64,000 bases of DNA from Micromonospora eburnea (GTDB lineage Bacteria > Actinomycetota > Actinomycetes > Mycobacteriales > Micromonosporaceae): the NCBI RefSeq assembly GCF_900090225.1, contig NZ_FMHY01000002.1, positions 2,170,001 through 2,234,000 on the forward strand. Direction: 5' to 3'. The notes under the pieces are model-generated. The model searched no databases and was not told the DNA's origin. It saw nothing but the letters and a program-made list of their open reading frames with translations. This document shows positions 53,207-61,723 of the stretch, in pieces; positions within the stretch are counted from its first letter, which is position 1, and each line of letters begins with the position of its first letter. A program made the translations under genes and the position numbers.

Positions 53207-53776
53207 GTGCCGAACGCGCAGCGGACGAATGCAGACGGTCAGCGTCTGACCGACCTGTTCCGTCAACATGGGGACGCCGTATTCGCCTACGCCAGGGATC
53301 GGCTGGGCCCTGAGGACGCCCGAGATGTCGTCGCCGAGGTGTTCGCCGTGGCGTGGCGGCGTCTGGAGAGCATCAAGCACGGCCAGGAGCGGCCGTGGCT
53401 GTTCGGGGTGGCACGGCGGCTGATGATGCAACAGTGGCGCGACCGCGCGGGACAGACGGCCTTGCACGTCCGCCTGCATTGCCAGGCCGGCCCCGGAGAC
53501 GGCGAGCATTTCGCCCCGGCCGCCGTCCAGCGGGCCGACGTGTTGGCGGCGCTGGATGCGCTGCCGGAAGGCGACCGGGAGGTGCTGCTGCTGCGCTACT
53601 GGTACGACTTCAGCGGTCGTGAGTCGGCAGGGGTGCTGGGCTGTACTGCGGCGGCGTTCGCCGTCCGACTGCACCGGGCACGTCGCCGGTTCGAGCAGGT
53701 CTACGGGCGGCGATCCGGTGAGCCGAAGCCGTCAGCCACGGGCAGTGTGCCGGCGTACACGAGGGGGCTTCAGTGA
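53207..53776 (+). CDS. ECF sigma factor
   Basis: 189 residues from GTG 53207 (GGAGG at 53198-53202). Region 2 (LFRQHGDAVFAYARDRLGPEDARDVVAEVFAVAW) and region 4 (LDALPEGDREVLLLRYWYDFSGRESAGVLG) are both present; each is quoted for position only. Its last 4 bases (GTGA) overlap the start of the membrane protein gene, so the two are translationally coupled. That is the usual sigma/anti-sigma arrangement. Confidence 0.88.
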   Translation: MPNAQRTNADGQRLTDLFRQHGDAVFAYARDRLGPEDARDVVAEVFAVAWRRLESIKHGQERPWLFGVARRLMMQQWRDRAGQTALHVRLHCQAGPGDGEHFAPAAVQRADVLAALDALPEGDREVLLLRYWYDFSGRESAGVLGCTAAAFAVRLHRARRRFEQVYGRRSGEPKPSATGSVPAYTRGLQ

Positions 53777-54336
53777 AGCGGCACGACAGCGTTACCGAGG
53801 AACTCATCAGGCAGGCCCGGCCCGACGATCGGGTGAGCTTCACGACAAGCGCGCAGGGAGAGGCACTGGTCGCTCGGATCCTCGACACGCCGCGACAGCC
53901 GCGGCGCCGGTCGCGGAGAAAGGCGGCGGGCATCGCGGGTGTGGTCGTGGTTGGTGCCTTGTTCGCTGGTGGCGCCACCGCGGCGATTGGCGGTTATCAC
54001 GCGCCTACCGCCCCGCCCGAGGCGCAGCCCGCGAATGGCGATGCCTTCGTGTGCGCCACGGAGGGGATGCATCGGATGGGCGACACCACGGCCAGGGAGG
54101 GCGAGACCCCGGTCGACGCGTGCCGGAGAACGTGGCACCGTATCTTCAGCCTCGACGCTCCGACCCACCTGTACGCGTGTGTGCAGCGGGTAAAGGCGAG
54201 CCCATCCCCGGGAGGCAGCGTTTCCCCGTCACCGGAGTGGGGAAGGCTCGTTTACGTCATCGACGGCCAGCAATTCAAGAACGCGCCTGAGACGTGCGGT
54301 TCGGTCGGTATGCTCGTAGCGCCTAACGGGAACTGA
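53773..54336 (+). CDS. Membrane-anchored partner of the ECF sigma factor (putative anti-sigma)
   Basis: 187 residues: a cytoplasmic N-terminus of about 50 residues ending RQPRRRSRRK, one membrane helix (AAGIAGVVVVGALFAGGATAA) and an external domain of about 110 residues with four Cys. Coupled to the sigma gene by a GTGA overlap. The role as anti-sigma is inferred from topology and context; no HxxxCxxC zinc motif is visible. Confidence 0.65.
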   Translation: MKRHDSVTEELIRQARPDDRVSFTTSAQGEALVARILDTPRQPRRRSRRKAAGIAGVVVVGALFAGGATAAIGGYHAPTAPPEAQPANGDAFVCATEGMHRMGDTTAREGETPVDACRRTWHRIFSLDAPTHLYACVQRVKASPSPGGSVSPSPEWGRLVYVIDGQQFKNAPETCGSVGMLVAPNGN

Positions 54337-54340
54337 ATGC

Positions 54341-54374
54341 GTGCGCCGGGGGAGAATGCACTCCCCCGGCGCAC
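54341..54374. terminator. Terminator hairpin after the sigma/anti-sigma pair
   Basis: Perfect 14-bp arms (gtgcgccgggggag with its complement) around AATGCA, starting 4 bp after the stop codon. Confidence 0.8.
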
Positions 54375-54586
54375 GATGTCTATTTGTCCTGCGAGTAGTT
54401 GGGCTTTCGCGGGGAAGGTGCTCTACCGCAGACGTGAACGCCGTCGATCATGTCGTTCGGGCTGCCGGGTCCGCCGTCGTTTCGCGTGTCCAGAGTCGGG
54501 TTCGATCGGAAGTTACCAGGCGCGACCGTCACGATTCTGCTCCACACGCTTGTCGGTTCCGGCGTGTCCGTGAGACCCTGCTCAGG

Positions 54587-54826
54587 ATGGCGGCGTCGAC
54601 GGTTGTTGATGTCGCGGTGACACCGTCTTCGTATGCCGGCAGCATTGAGCGTGTCAATGGCGAGTCATCTGAGGTGCGGTTCCGGCGCGGGGACGGCGAG
54701 GAGGCCGTCTGCGGCTTGGACCGGCTGTCGGTTGATGCGATACTCGTGGGCCGACCGGTTTGGCAGTTTCATTGGTGCAAAGGCCGGCCGTTCTATTCGG
54801 GCTGGTACTGATCGGCGACCACCTTG
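54587..54826 (+). pseudogene. TnsA-like endonuclease subunit, N-terminal remnant
   Basis: The frame reads VAVTPSSYAGSIERVNGESSEVRFRRGDGEEAVCGLDRL and GRPVWQFHWCKGRPFYSGWY, then TGA (54809-54811) where Trp is expected, followed by SATT. This matches the opening of TnsA-like heteromeric transposase subunits (..YKGQRNFxGWYWSATTG). The nuclease domain is absent. Its end overlaps the 3' end of the opposing membrane-protein gene. Confidence 0.5.
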
Positions 54827-55461
54827 CCTGGGTTGTCCTGCCGTGCGACGCCGGCGATGCCCAGAAATATGCCCCATGCGGCTAGCAGCACCGCGACGAG
54901 TGTGTTCCACCAGCTCGGTGTGAGCCAGGGGAACGAACCCACGATGAACACCACCGCGGCGGCGATGCCCACTGCTCTTCCACGGGGTCCACTGCTCGTC
55001 GACCAGGTGAGCATCACCGCGGCGACGGCGAAGCCCAGTAGCGCCAAATGAAGGGCGCCGAACATCGAGCTAATGAGCAGAGCCAACACGTCAGGGGACA
55101 GGTGAATCCCAAATACCGGGTATACCAGGCGACCGACGACGAGCAGAAGCACCAGGAGAGCGACGAGAGCGACAGCAAGGGCGGTCACTCCGATGTTGAT
55201 CCGCGCCGAACGATCGGCTCTGCGAGCGCCGAAGAGTCCACGTGCGCCGGCTCCCCAGCTCACGATCGCGAAGAACAGCAACTCATCACCCCACGACAGC
55301 AGCGACTTACCGCTGTCGACCCACGCCGTCATGTCGGCTGCCTCGGACGGCACGCCCGGGAGCAGCGAGAGGAGGAGAAGCGCAACGCCGGCGAGCAACG
55401 CGCCTGCGGCCACCAGAAATCCATGTACGCGTTCGGCAGGTGGCCTCGTGGTTGGTCTCAT
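54793..55461 (-). CDS. Polytopic membrane protein (222 aa)
   Basis: Six hydrophobic helices are visible (starting FLVAAGALLAGVALLLLSLL and including INIGVTALAVALVALLVLLL). The last ~12 residues (DNPGKVVADQYQPE) are encoded by sequence antisense to the TnsA remnant, so the native C-terminus may have been replaced. No family recognised. Confidence 0.65.
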   Translation of the reverse strand: MRPTTRPPAERVHGFLVAAGALLAGVALLLLSLLPGVPSEAADMTAWVDSGKSLLSWGDELLFFAIVSWGAGARGLFGARRADRSARINIGVTALAVALVALLVLLLVVGRLVYPVFGIHLSPDVLALLISSMFGALHLALLGFAVAAVMLTWSTSSGPRGRAVGIAAAVVFIVGSFPWLTPSWWNTLVAVLLAAWGIFLGIAGVARQDNPGKVVADQYQPE

Positions 55462-55749
55462 CGTCGCTCAGCCTAAACGGCCCATTATCCCACTGTCGCT
55501 CGGCCCAGCGAGACTCGCACTGGGCCACTCGGTGGATCCGGAAGACCGGCACAGGGGGTGCGATTGATTGAGAGCCGGCGGGACGTGGCCCGCATCAGCG
55601 GCAGGAAGGGCCGCGGCATCTCCGACGTCGAGTCCAGCGATAGTTGACCTTCTGTGACTGTTCAGACCTCACCCACGGCGGCGTCCGATGGTGAAAGAAA
55701 CGCGGTCTGTGGTCTGCGACCGGATCGCGGTCCCGCTCAAGGGGTTGAA

Positions 55750-56067
55750 GTGACGACGATGGCGGAGCCTGCGACGACGATCACCGGGGACGGGTCGCGC
55801 GACAGAACGCTGCTGCTGTCGGCGGCCGGGGTGCCGTTGGGCACGCTCGCCTTTGTTGGCGACGAGTTGCCGAAAGCGGCAGGCCACATCGTGCTGACGC
55901 TGACCAGCAATGAATTCGCCTGGGGTGCAGCCGCGCTGGTGGCGGGATACCTGGTTCGTCGCGCGCGCCGAGCGCCGATGGTGGCGACCGCGTTCGGTGG
56001 CTCGGGCTGCGGGTTTCTGGCAGTTGGATGTAATCGCAGCACTTGGCGTGACGCCACACCGTCGTAG
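55750..56067 (+). pseudogene. Truncated hypothetical membrane protein
   Basis: GTG 55750 with AAGGGG upstream. TLLLSAAGVPLGTLAFVGDELPKAAGHIVLTL and FAWGAAALVAGYLVRRARRAPMVATA give two helices of a small membrane protein. Then the pattern is lost (GFLAVGCNRSTWRDATPS) and the frame stops. It looks like the first half of a larger membrane protein fused to unrelated sequence. Confidence 0.5.
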
Positions 56068-56149
56068 ACATGTCGGACATGGGACGCTGGGCCGGGCGTT
56101 GGACGGATTGATGCCGTTACCTGGGGCTTCGACCACGAGCCTGGACCCA

Positions 56150-56836
56150 ATGGCGCGACCAACGACCAGGCTGGTGTTAAGGATAGTCACGCACGTCGAT
56201 GGGGCGCGCGCCTTATCTGCGGCAGATCCGGATGCGGAGCCTCGGCTACGTAGCTACCCAGAGTGGCGCGAACAAGGCGAGCCCGTTGATCTCCTTACTG
56301 ATGGCCGAAGAGCTGATTTACGAACCTCCGCCCTGACGCACCCTGACTACGGCGGACCGCCTCGCTTCGTCGAGGCCGATAAGGGATTGGCGGGGCTGGT
56401 GGCAGGCACGGAAACGAAGGACCCGCCAAGCGAAGCGACGCAGAGCAGGGGCGACTTCTGGCTTTCCACTGCCCTGTCGGCCGGCTTTGTCTTAATTTGC
56501 GGTGGAGCATGCCACCTGCTGGGCTGGTGGTGGGCTGCCCAGCGGCTCTACCCGGCTGCTGGGGCGATCCTTCTCGTGCGGCTTCTGGAACGGCTCGGGC
56601 GACATGTCCAGCGTCGGCGAAGCATCCAGAGGACCGGCTCCCGCCGTGTCCTAGGTGGTTGGCTCGTCGGCACGCTCCTGGCCCTCATGGCGATGCTTTC
56701 GATCATGCGCTATGCGGATGATGACGCTTGGGGTGTGATTGTTCTAGTAGCCGTGGCGCTCGTCTTTTTTGGATGCGTGGTCGCCGCGACTCTAGAGGCC
56801 GAGCGAATCGAGCAAGACCGAGCCACCTTCCGCTGA
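56150..56836 (+). CDS. Hypothetical protein with C-terminal membrane helices
   Basis: The start is uncertain (ATG 56150 or 56111; the open frame extends to 55910). A hydrophilic N-terminal half (LRSYPEWREQGEPVDLLTDGRRADL, ALTHPDYGGPPRFVEADKG) is followed by helices at WLSTALSAGFVLICGGACHLLGW, LLALMAMLSIM and VIVLVAVALVFFGCVVAAT. No family recognised. A membrane effector or immunity-type protein is conceivable. Confidence 0.5.
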   Translation: MARPTTRLVLRIVTHVDGARALSAADPDAEPRLRSYPEWREQGEPVDLLTDGRRADLRTSALTHPDYGGPPRFVEADKGLAGLVAGTETKDPPSEATQSRGDFWLSTALSAGFVLICGGACHLLGWWWAAQRLYPAAGAILLVRLLERLGRHVQRRRSIQRTGSRRVLGGWLVGTLLALMAMLSIMRYADDDAWGVIVLVAVALVFFGCVVAATLEAERIEQDRATFR

Positions 56837-57121
56837 TTCCTCGCCGCTCAGTCATGTGGTGTGCTGGTCAGCCGCTCATCTCGGTAGTTCAGGATGCCCG
56901 CTCGGTTCAGAGGCCAGCTACCCGCGGTGACCGCTCTTGATCGGTCACCATGCACGGACGGCGGCAGATGCGTGCGCCTTCCCACGAGTCGCCTCGTGGA
57001 GCCCCGGTGAGGCCGCCGCACAGCGGCATCTTCCGCTCAGTGGCGACGCGGTTCGGAGGCCCCTGAACGAGAAGTGAACCTGCACGGCGGGGGCCGCGAC
57101 TGAACAGGCGAAGGAGGGCAG

Positions 57122-57640
57122 ATGGCCGATGAGTTGTTGGTGGTTCGCTGCCAGTTGGGCGAACGTGACGCCTTCGCTGAGTTGATACGGGCATGGCATC
57201 CGGCGATCGAGCGGTACGTCGGGCGGATGCTGACCGGGCCCGACGACGATGTGGTGCAAGAGGTCTGGCTGGCGGTCTTCAAGGGGCTGCCGCGGCTGCG
57301 GCAGCCGGGCCGGTTCGCCCCCTGGCTCTTCGCCATCGCTCGCCGGGCTGTGATGAACCGACTGCGTGACGTCTATGCCCGCCCGGAGCCCGAGTTGGTC
57401 GACGACGTGCCGGGCGCCGACGAGGCGGAAGCGGTGGTCGATCGGGAGACGCTCGGTGGCGCGTTGGCGGCGCTTCCGGTCCGGGAACGGGAGGTGCTGC
57501 TGCTGTTCTATTTCGAGGATCTGCCGCTGGACCTGTGCGCACAGATTTGCGCTGTTCCGGTCGGCACCATCAAGTCGCGGCTTAACCGGGCACGGAAGTT
57601 GTTGCGCCGCGAGTTGGCGCGGAAGGGGTACGAAGCATGA
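57122..57640 (+). CDS. ECF sigma factor
   Basis: 172 residues with GGAGG just before the ATG. Region 2 (LIRAWHPAIERYVGRMLTGPDDDVVQEVWLAVF) and region 4 (ALPVREREVLLLFYFEDLPLDLCAQICAVPVGTIKSRL) are present; spans are for position only. It overlaps the next gene by ATGA. Relatives of this SigI/YlaC-like group are controlled by the small membrane protein encoded next. Confidence 0.88.
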   Translation: MADELLVVRCQLGERDAFAELIRAWHPAIERYVGRMLTGPDDDVVQEVWLAVFKGLPRLRQPGRFAPWLFAIARRAVMNRLRDVYARPEPELVDDVPGADEAEAVVDRETLGGALAALPVREREVLLLFYFEDLPLDLCAQICAVPVGTIKSRLNRARKLLRRELARKGYEA

Positions 57641-58092
57641 CGCCCGAAGACCTGCTCAAGCGGCTCGACGCACCGTTGTCGCTGCGTAAGAGGGTCGGAT
57701 ACGTGACGCTAGCGCTTACCGGGCTCGCCGGCAGCGGCCTGATCGGGCTGCTGTGGGCTACCGAGCCCGGGCTGCCACCACGGACGACGGTGGCGCTCGC
57801 GGTACTGGCGGCGATCGGACTGTGCTGGGCGGCTCTCGGCGGCTGGGCCGTGACCCGCAGGACGCCGATGTTCGCTCAGGATCGCGTCGTCGCCGGCTGG
57901 CTCGGACTGGGCGCCTGGCTGCTGTTCACCGTCGGTGCGCTGGTCATTACCACCCTGCGGCACAAGCTCGAGCCGTCGTTGCTCGTCGTGGTATTAGCGT
58001 TGGGCGTCCTGGCCATCGCTAATCTACGCACCGCCCGCCGTACGCGGGCGGACCTGCTACACCGCAAGGAACAGTTGAGCCAGCTTCCATGA
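57637..58092 (+). CDS. Four-helix membrane protein coupled to the ECF sigma gene
   Basis: 151 residues: a cytoplasmic N-terminus (TPEDLLKRLDAPLSLRKR), then four hydrophobic helices. The ATGA overlap with the sigma gene indicates coupled translation. The function as sigma regulator is inferred from context; no zinc anti-sigma motif is visible. Confidence 0.65.
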   Translation: MTPEDLLKRLDAPLSLRKRVGYVTLALTGLAGSGLIGLLWATEPGLPPRTTVALAVLAAIGLCWAALGGWAVTRRTPMFAQDRVVAGWLGLGAWLLFTVGALVITTLRHKLEPSLLVVVLALGVLAIANLRTARRTRADLLHRKEQLSQLP

Positions 58093-58254
58093 GCCGCGAG
58101 CCACGCCCCCATCGGCTGAGCGTGCATCCGGAGCTTTGCCGGCGCAGATGCGGACGCCTCGAACACCGCGCGAGGCAGCAGAGAAGGCTGCAAGGGGAAC
58201 TGCGATCACTGTGTTTGCTGCCGCGCACGCGTAGGCGAGTCGTCGCTTATCCTT

Positions 58255-58694
58255 ATGGCCGTGCCGGGATCTCTGTCGCCCCGCCTCGCCTCGATCGTGA
58301 ACGCGCTTCCCCTTCAGCCGCACTCCCGCGTCCTCGAAATCGGATGCGGGCACGGGGCGGCCGCACGAGCGGTCGCAACCCGACTCACCACCGGCCACAT
58401 CTTGGCCATCGACCGGTCTGCCACTGCTTTCGCCCAGGCAGAGGCCGCCGCAGTGGACGAGATCAGGTCCGGCCGCATGAGCCTCCGCCGCATTGCGGCC
58501 GAGGACTTCGTCCTGCAGACCCAGGAAGAGCCGTACGAGATCATATTCGCCGTCCGCGTTGGCGCCCTCGACGGGCGCCACCCGAGACTGGTCAGCGGGT
58601 GCTGCAGCGTATCGCCGGGGCGACCAAGGCAGACGCTCGGCTCTTCATCGACGGCGGCGATCCGCTTCGTGAGCTACCCATTCCGCGGCCCTGA
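58255..58694 (+). pseudogene. Class I SAM-dependent methyltransferase, frameshifted
   Basis: SAM motif I is VLEIGCGHGAAA, with Asp of motif II in ILAIDRSATA and VDEIRSG following. After VGALDGRHP the frame changes near 58583, and the other frame gives QRVLQRIAGATKADARLFIDGGDPLRELPI to the stop at 58694. A one-base indel breaks the gene, or a sequencing error is present. Total length would be about 146 residues. Confidence 0.65.
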
Positions 58695-58971
58695 GCCGAA
58701 CGAAGGGGCTCGGCGGTCGATGTAGCGACGCAGCGGCCGGGCCTCCCTGCCCCAGCTGACCAGCGCTACATCGACGCCTTGGACGGGTATGCGTCCACGG
58801 CAACCCCGACACACTGTCATCGGCAGGAGCGGATGCCGAACCGGGTCACCACCCGTAACGTTGCGTAGCGTGCGGATCGCGGCAGATGCGGATGCCGCGT
58901 AAGCCTGTTGTGACGGTCGTTTGCCACGAAAAGGCAGACGGCGGCCAACAGCGGTGTCTACAGCGGTGGGG

Positions 58972-59547
58972 TTATAGCAGTGGGCGGACGGCGGCCCGGG
59001 CCAACGCCTCGGCGGATGCGCGCGGGGCGGCGGCTGCGGCCGGTCCTTGGGAGTAGTAGCGCAGGAACGCTTCGTGGAAGCATGCGCCGATCAGTAAGGA
59101 CGCGGTTGCGTCCGGGTCTGCGTCGGGGTTGATGCGTTCGATGGCCTGCTCGGCTCGGAGGTAGTTGGCGAAGATGGCGACCGCCTTGTCAGGGCCGCCG
59201 CGGTGCCGGTTCATCGCCACCCGGTGTGCTGCCATGCGCTGCGGGTCGGCGAGGAGCGCGCCCAGCATGGGAATCGATTGCTGGTAGAAGTCCAAGACCG
59301 CGTGCGCGAGTTCGGCGAGGTTGTTCTCGACGTCGCCGATGCCTGGCCGGACCGAAATCCGGGACAGGCCGGGCAGCCTCTCCTTGAGGACGGCGAGCAG
59401 CAGTTGCTCCTTGTCGTCGAAGTACTTGTAGAGCGTGGGCTCCGAGACCTTCGACGCCTGCGCGATCTCCTTTGTCGTGGCCAGCGCAACTCCGCGTGTC
59501 CGCAGGATCTGCTCGGCCGCGTCGAGGATCCGTTCCCGAGTGCTCAT
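58972..59547 (-). CDS. TetR-family repressor
   Basis: 191 residues: HTH in the first 50 (RERILDAAEQILRTRG, TTKEIAQASKVSEPTLYKYFDDKEQLL) and a helical ligand domain. It is divergent from the SDR/SGNH operon, with a 19-bp perfect palindromic operator between the starts at 59573-59617. It probably represses both itself and the operon until a ligand binds. Confidence 0.9.
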   Translation of the reverse strand: MSTRERILDAAEQILRTRGVALATTKEIAQASKVSEPTLYKYFDDKEQLLLAVLKERLPGLSRISVRPGIGDVENNLAELAHAVLDFYQQSIPMLGALLADPQRMAAHRVAMNRHRGGPDKAVAIFANYLRAEQAIERINPDADPDATASLLIGACFHEAFLRYYSQGPAAAAAPRASAEALARAAVRPLL

Positions 59548-59566
59548 GCCGCCCTCGTCTCATCGG

Positions 59567-59617
59567 TTGACAGGTTAGTGATTACTAGCCCAGTACGGGG
59601 GCTAGTAATCACTAACC
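59567..59617. promoter_or_regulatory. Divergent TetR operator, 19-bp perfect inverted repeat
   Basis: ggttagtgattactagccc (59573-59591) is repeated inverted at 59599-59617. Each arm itself contains the near-palindrome TAGTGATTACTA, so two TetR dimers could bind side by side. TTGACA at 59567-59572 provides a -35 for the rightward operon, directly next to the operator. Confidence 0.85.
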
Positions 59618-59632
59618 CCTTGGAGGGCATGC

Positions 59633-60265
59633 ATGCGCCTCACCGTCTTTGGCGCCACCGGCGGCACCGGACAACACGTCGTGCTCCAGGCGCTCGCCGC
59701 CGGCCATCACGTCACCGCTGTCGTGCGTGACCCGGCCCGCCTGCCGCAGGTCGACCACCCACGACTCGAACCGGTGACCGCCGACGCCATGAACCCCGAC
59801 GCGATCCGGCCAGCCGTGACCGGCCAGGACGCGGTGGTATCAGCGTTGGGCCCGCGCGCCAGAACGAACGCCTCGGTGTGCGCCGACGGCGCCTCCGCGA
59901 TCATCACCGCGATGCGCGCCGCAGGCACCCGGCGCCTGATCGTCGTCACCGCCAGCGGACACGTCGTCGACGCCGGCGACGGCCCATTCACCCGCACCGT
60001 GGTCAAGCCAATGCTGCGGCGCTACCTCCGGGAGGGATTCGCCGACTTCGCCCGCACCGAGCAGGCCGTCCGCGACAGCGACCTGGACTGGACGATCATG
60101 CGACCGCCGCGCCTCACCGACGGCAAGCACCGCCCCTATCGCACCGCCATCGACCGCAACGTCCGCGGCGGCATCACCATCGCCCGCGTCGATCTCGCCC
60201 ACGCCATCCTCGCCGCACTGAACAACCCGACCACCGCCGGCCACACCATCTCGCTGGGGTACTGA
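59633..60265 (+). CDS. NAD(P)-binding SDR-like protein (NmrA/atypical SDR)
   Basis: 210 residues with the nucleotide motif TVFGATGGTGQHVV at the N-terminus, AVVSALGP and RLIVVTASG strands, and TIMRPPRLTDG in the substrate region. It is probably a reductase or a redox-sensing atypical SDR. First gene of a TetR-controlled operon; the next start is 2 bases after its stop. Confidence 0.87.
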   Translation: MRLTVFGATGGTGQHVVLQALAAGHHVTAVVRDPARLPQVDHPRLEPVTADAMNPDAIRPAVTGQDAVVSALGPRARTNASVCADGASAIITAMRAAGTRRLIVVTASGHVVDAGDGPFTRTVVKPMLRRYLREGFADFARTEQAVRDSDLDWTIMRPPRLTDGKHRPYRTAIDRNVRGGITIARVDLAHAILAALNNPTTAGHTISLGY

Positions 60266-60267
60266 CC

Positions 60268-61065
60268 ATGAAGAAACGAATCATCATCACCCTCAGCCTG
60301 CTGCTCGTCGGCGTACTCGGCGCCGCAGGCGCCGTCGGATACCTCGCCTTCGTCCGGCCACCCGCTAACCCGCCAGCCGAAGCCTGCGCCGACGGCCGCA
60401 AGCCAGACGCGCGTCCCACCGTCGTCGCGGCCGGCTCCAGCTCGACCCAGGGCACGCTCGGCGCCGACTGGGTGGCCGCACTTCGCGAACGGCCCGAATA
60501 CCGCGAGTACGAGTTCGTCAACGCCGGCATCAACGGCAACACCAGCACCGACCTGCGCCAGCGAGTCGATACCGACATCGTCGCGTGCCGCCCCACCGCG
60601 GTCACGATCCTGATCGGCGGAAACGACCTGCGCGATGGCGTACCGCTGGATCAGTACCGGGACAACCTCGGCGCGATCGTCGACCGTGTCAAGTCCCGCA
60701 CCGGCGCCCGAATAGCGTTGATGTCCCTGCCGCCGATCGGCGAGGACCTGGACGCCGAGCTCAACCAGAAACTCGGCGCACACAACACCGTGATCAAAGA
60801 GATCGCGACCCGCACCCAGGTCGACTACCTGCCCGTACACGAGCGGCTGGCCGACCTCCTCCGGCAGCGCGGCGGCGACCCCGCACCATACGACTTCAGC
60901 TTCCTGCTGGCCTTCGGCGCGGCGACCCAGCACTACCTGTTCGGCCAAAGCTGGGACGAGGTCGCCCGCAACGGCGGACGCGAACTGCACGTCGACCACA
61001 TCCACCTCAACGACCGAGGCGGCGCAATCATCACCGAACTCGCTGCTCAATGGCTGGCCACCTAG
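60268..61065 (+). CDS. SGNH/GDSL-family hydrolase, membrane-anchored or secreted
   Basis: 265 residues. The N-terminal helix (RIIITLSLLLVGVLGAAGAVGYLAFV) has no obvious cleavage site. SGNH blocks: Ser in VVAAGSSSTQG, Gly in NAGINGNTS, Asn in ILIGGNDLR and Asp/His in ELHVDHIHLNDRG. It is an extracytoplasmic esterase or lipase-type enzyme. Cotranscribed with the SDR gene (2-bp gap) and so likely under the same TetR. Confidence 0.88.
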   Translation: MKKRIIITLSLLLVGVLGAAGAVGYLAFVRPPANPPAEACADGRKPDARPTVVAAGSSSTQGTLGADWVAALRERPEYREYEFVNAGINGNTSTDLRQRVDTDIVACRPTAVTILIGGNDLRDGVPLDQYRDNLGAIVDRVKSRTGARIALMSLPPIGEDLDAELNQKLGAHNTVIKEIATRTQVDYLPVHERLADLLRQRGGDPAPYDFSFLLAFGAATQHYLFGQSWDEVARNGGRELHVDHIHLNDRGGAIITELAAQWLAT

Positions 61066-61723
61066 GAACCGAAAAGGATCGATACGCGATTCGTTCGTAA
61101 TCTCGAACAGCTCCACCGATCATGAAGGCGCCCGCTGCCCACTCGCGACCGAGATCTGGTCAGACCGTTGTTCTCCCGTGCCTCCGGACGGCCGAGCACA
61201 GTGCAGACCGAGATAGACGTCGCATTCTCGCGAGCCCATCACGTCGGCCAGGCGCCAACACCCGCATACCGAGTCAGCCAGCACCATCAAGATCACGTGC
61301 ACGCTCACCGGCAGATCCGTCCAACTGCGCCGGGCAAACGGGTGTAGTGCTCGGCGGCGAGGTCGAGATGTCCGGCCCGTTCGTCTGGGCGGGTACGCAC
61401 CGCGTCGAGCCGGTGAAGGTTGCCGAGCCGCGTCGCGATCTCCTCGACGGCGGCTCAGCCCGGCATGTGGGCCGTCGAGCTCGCCGACCGCGATCGCGGC
61501 TGAGCGCGGCAACGGGCAAGCTGGGCTACGAAGGCGCTGGCCAGGGCATCACGAAATGCGGCTGCGTCATCCTCACCGGCGGTTGCCGCACCCTGCGTCA
61601 GAGCACCGCCAGCCCCCGCGGAACCGGCGACATCGTCCGCGTCGCCTTGCACCTCACCCACTTCGAATACCGATACCTACCCGAATCTTGTTGGGATCAC
61701 GTTGTTGGGTCTTGTCGCCGCCG
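61066..61723. other. 658-bp region without a recognisable intact gene
   Basis: Several frames give weak protein-like pieces on the minus strand (AVEEIATRLGNLHRLDAVRTRPDE near 61390-61460) but all are interrupted. Probably degraded genes. No RNA or repeat was recognised. Confidence 0.4.
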
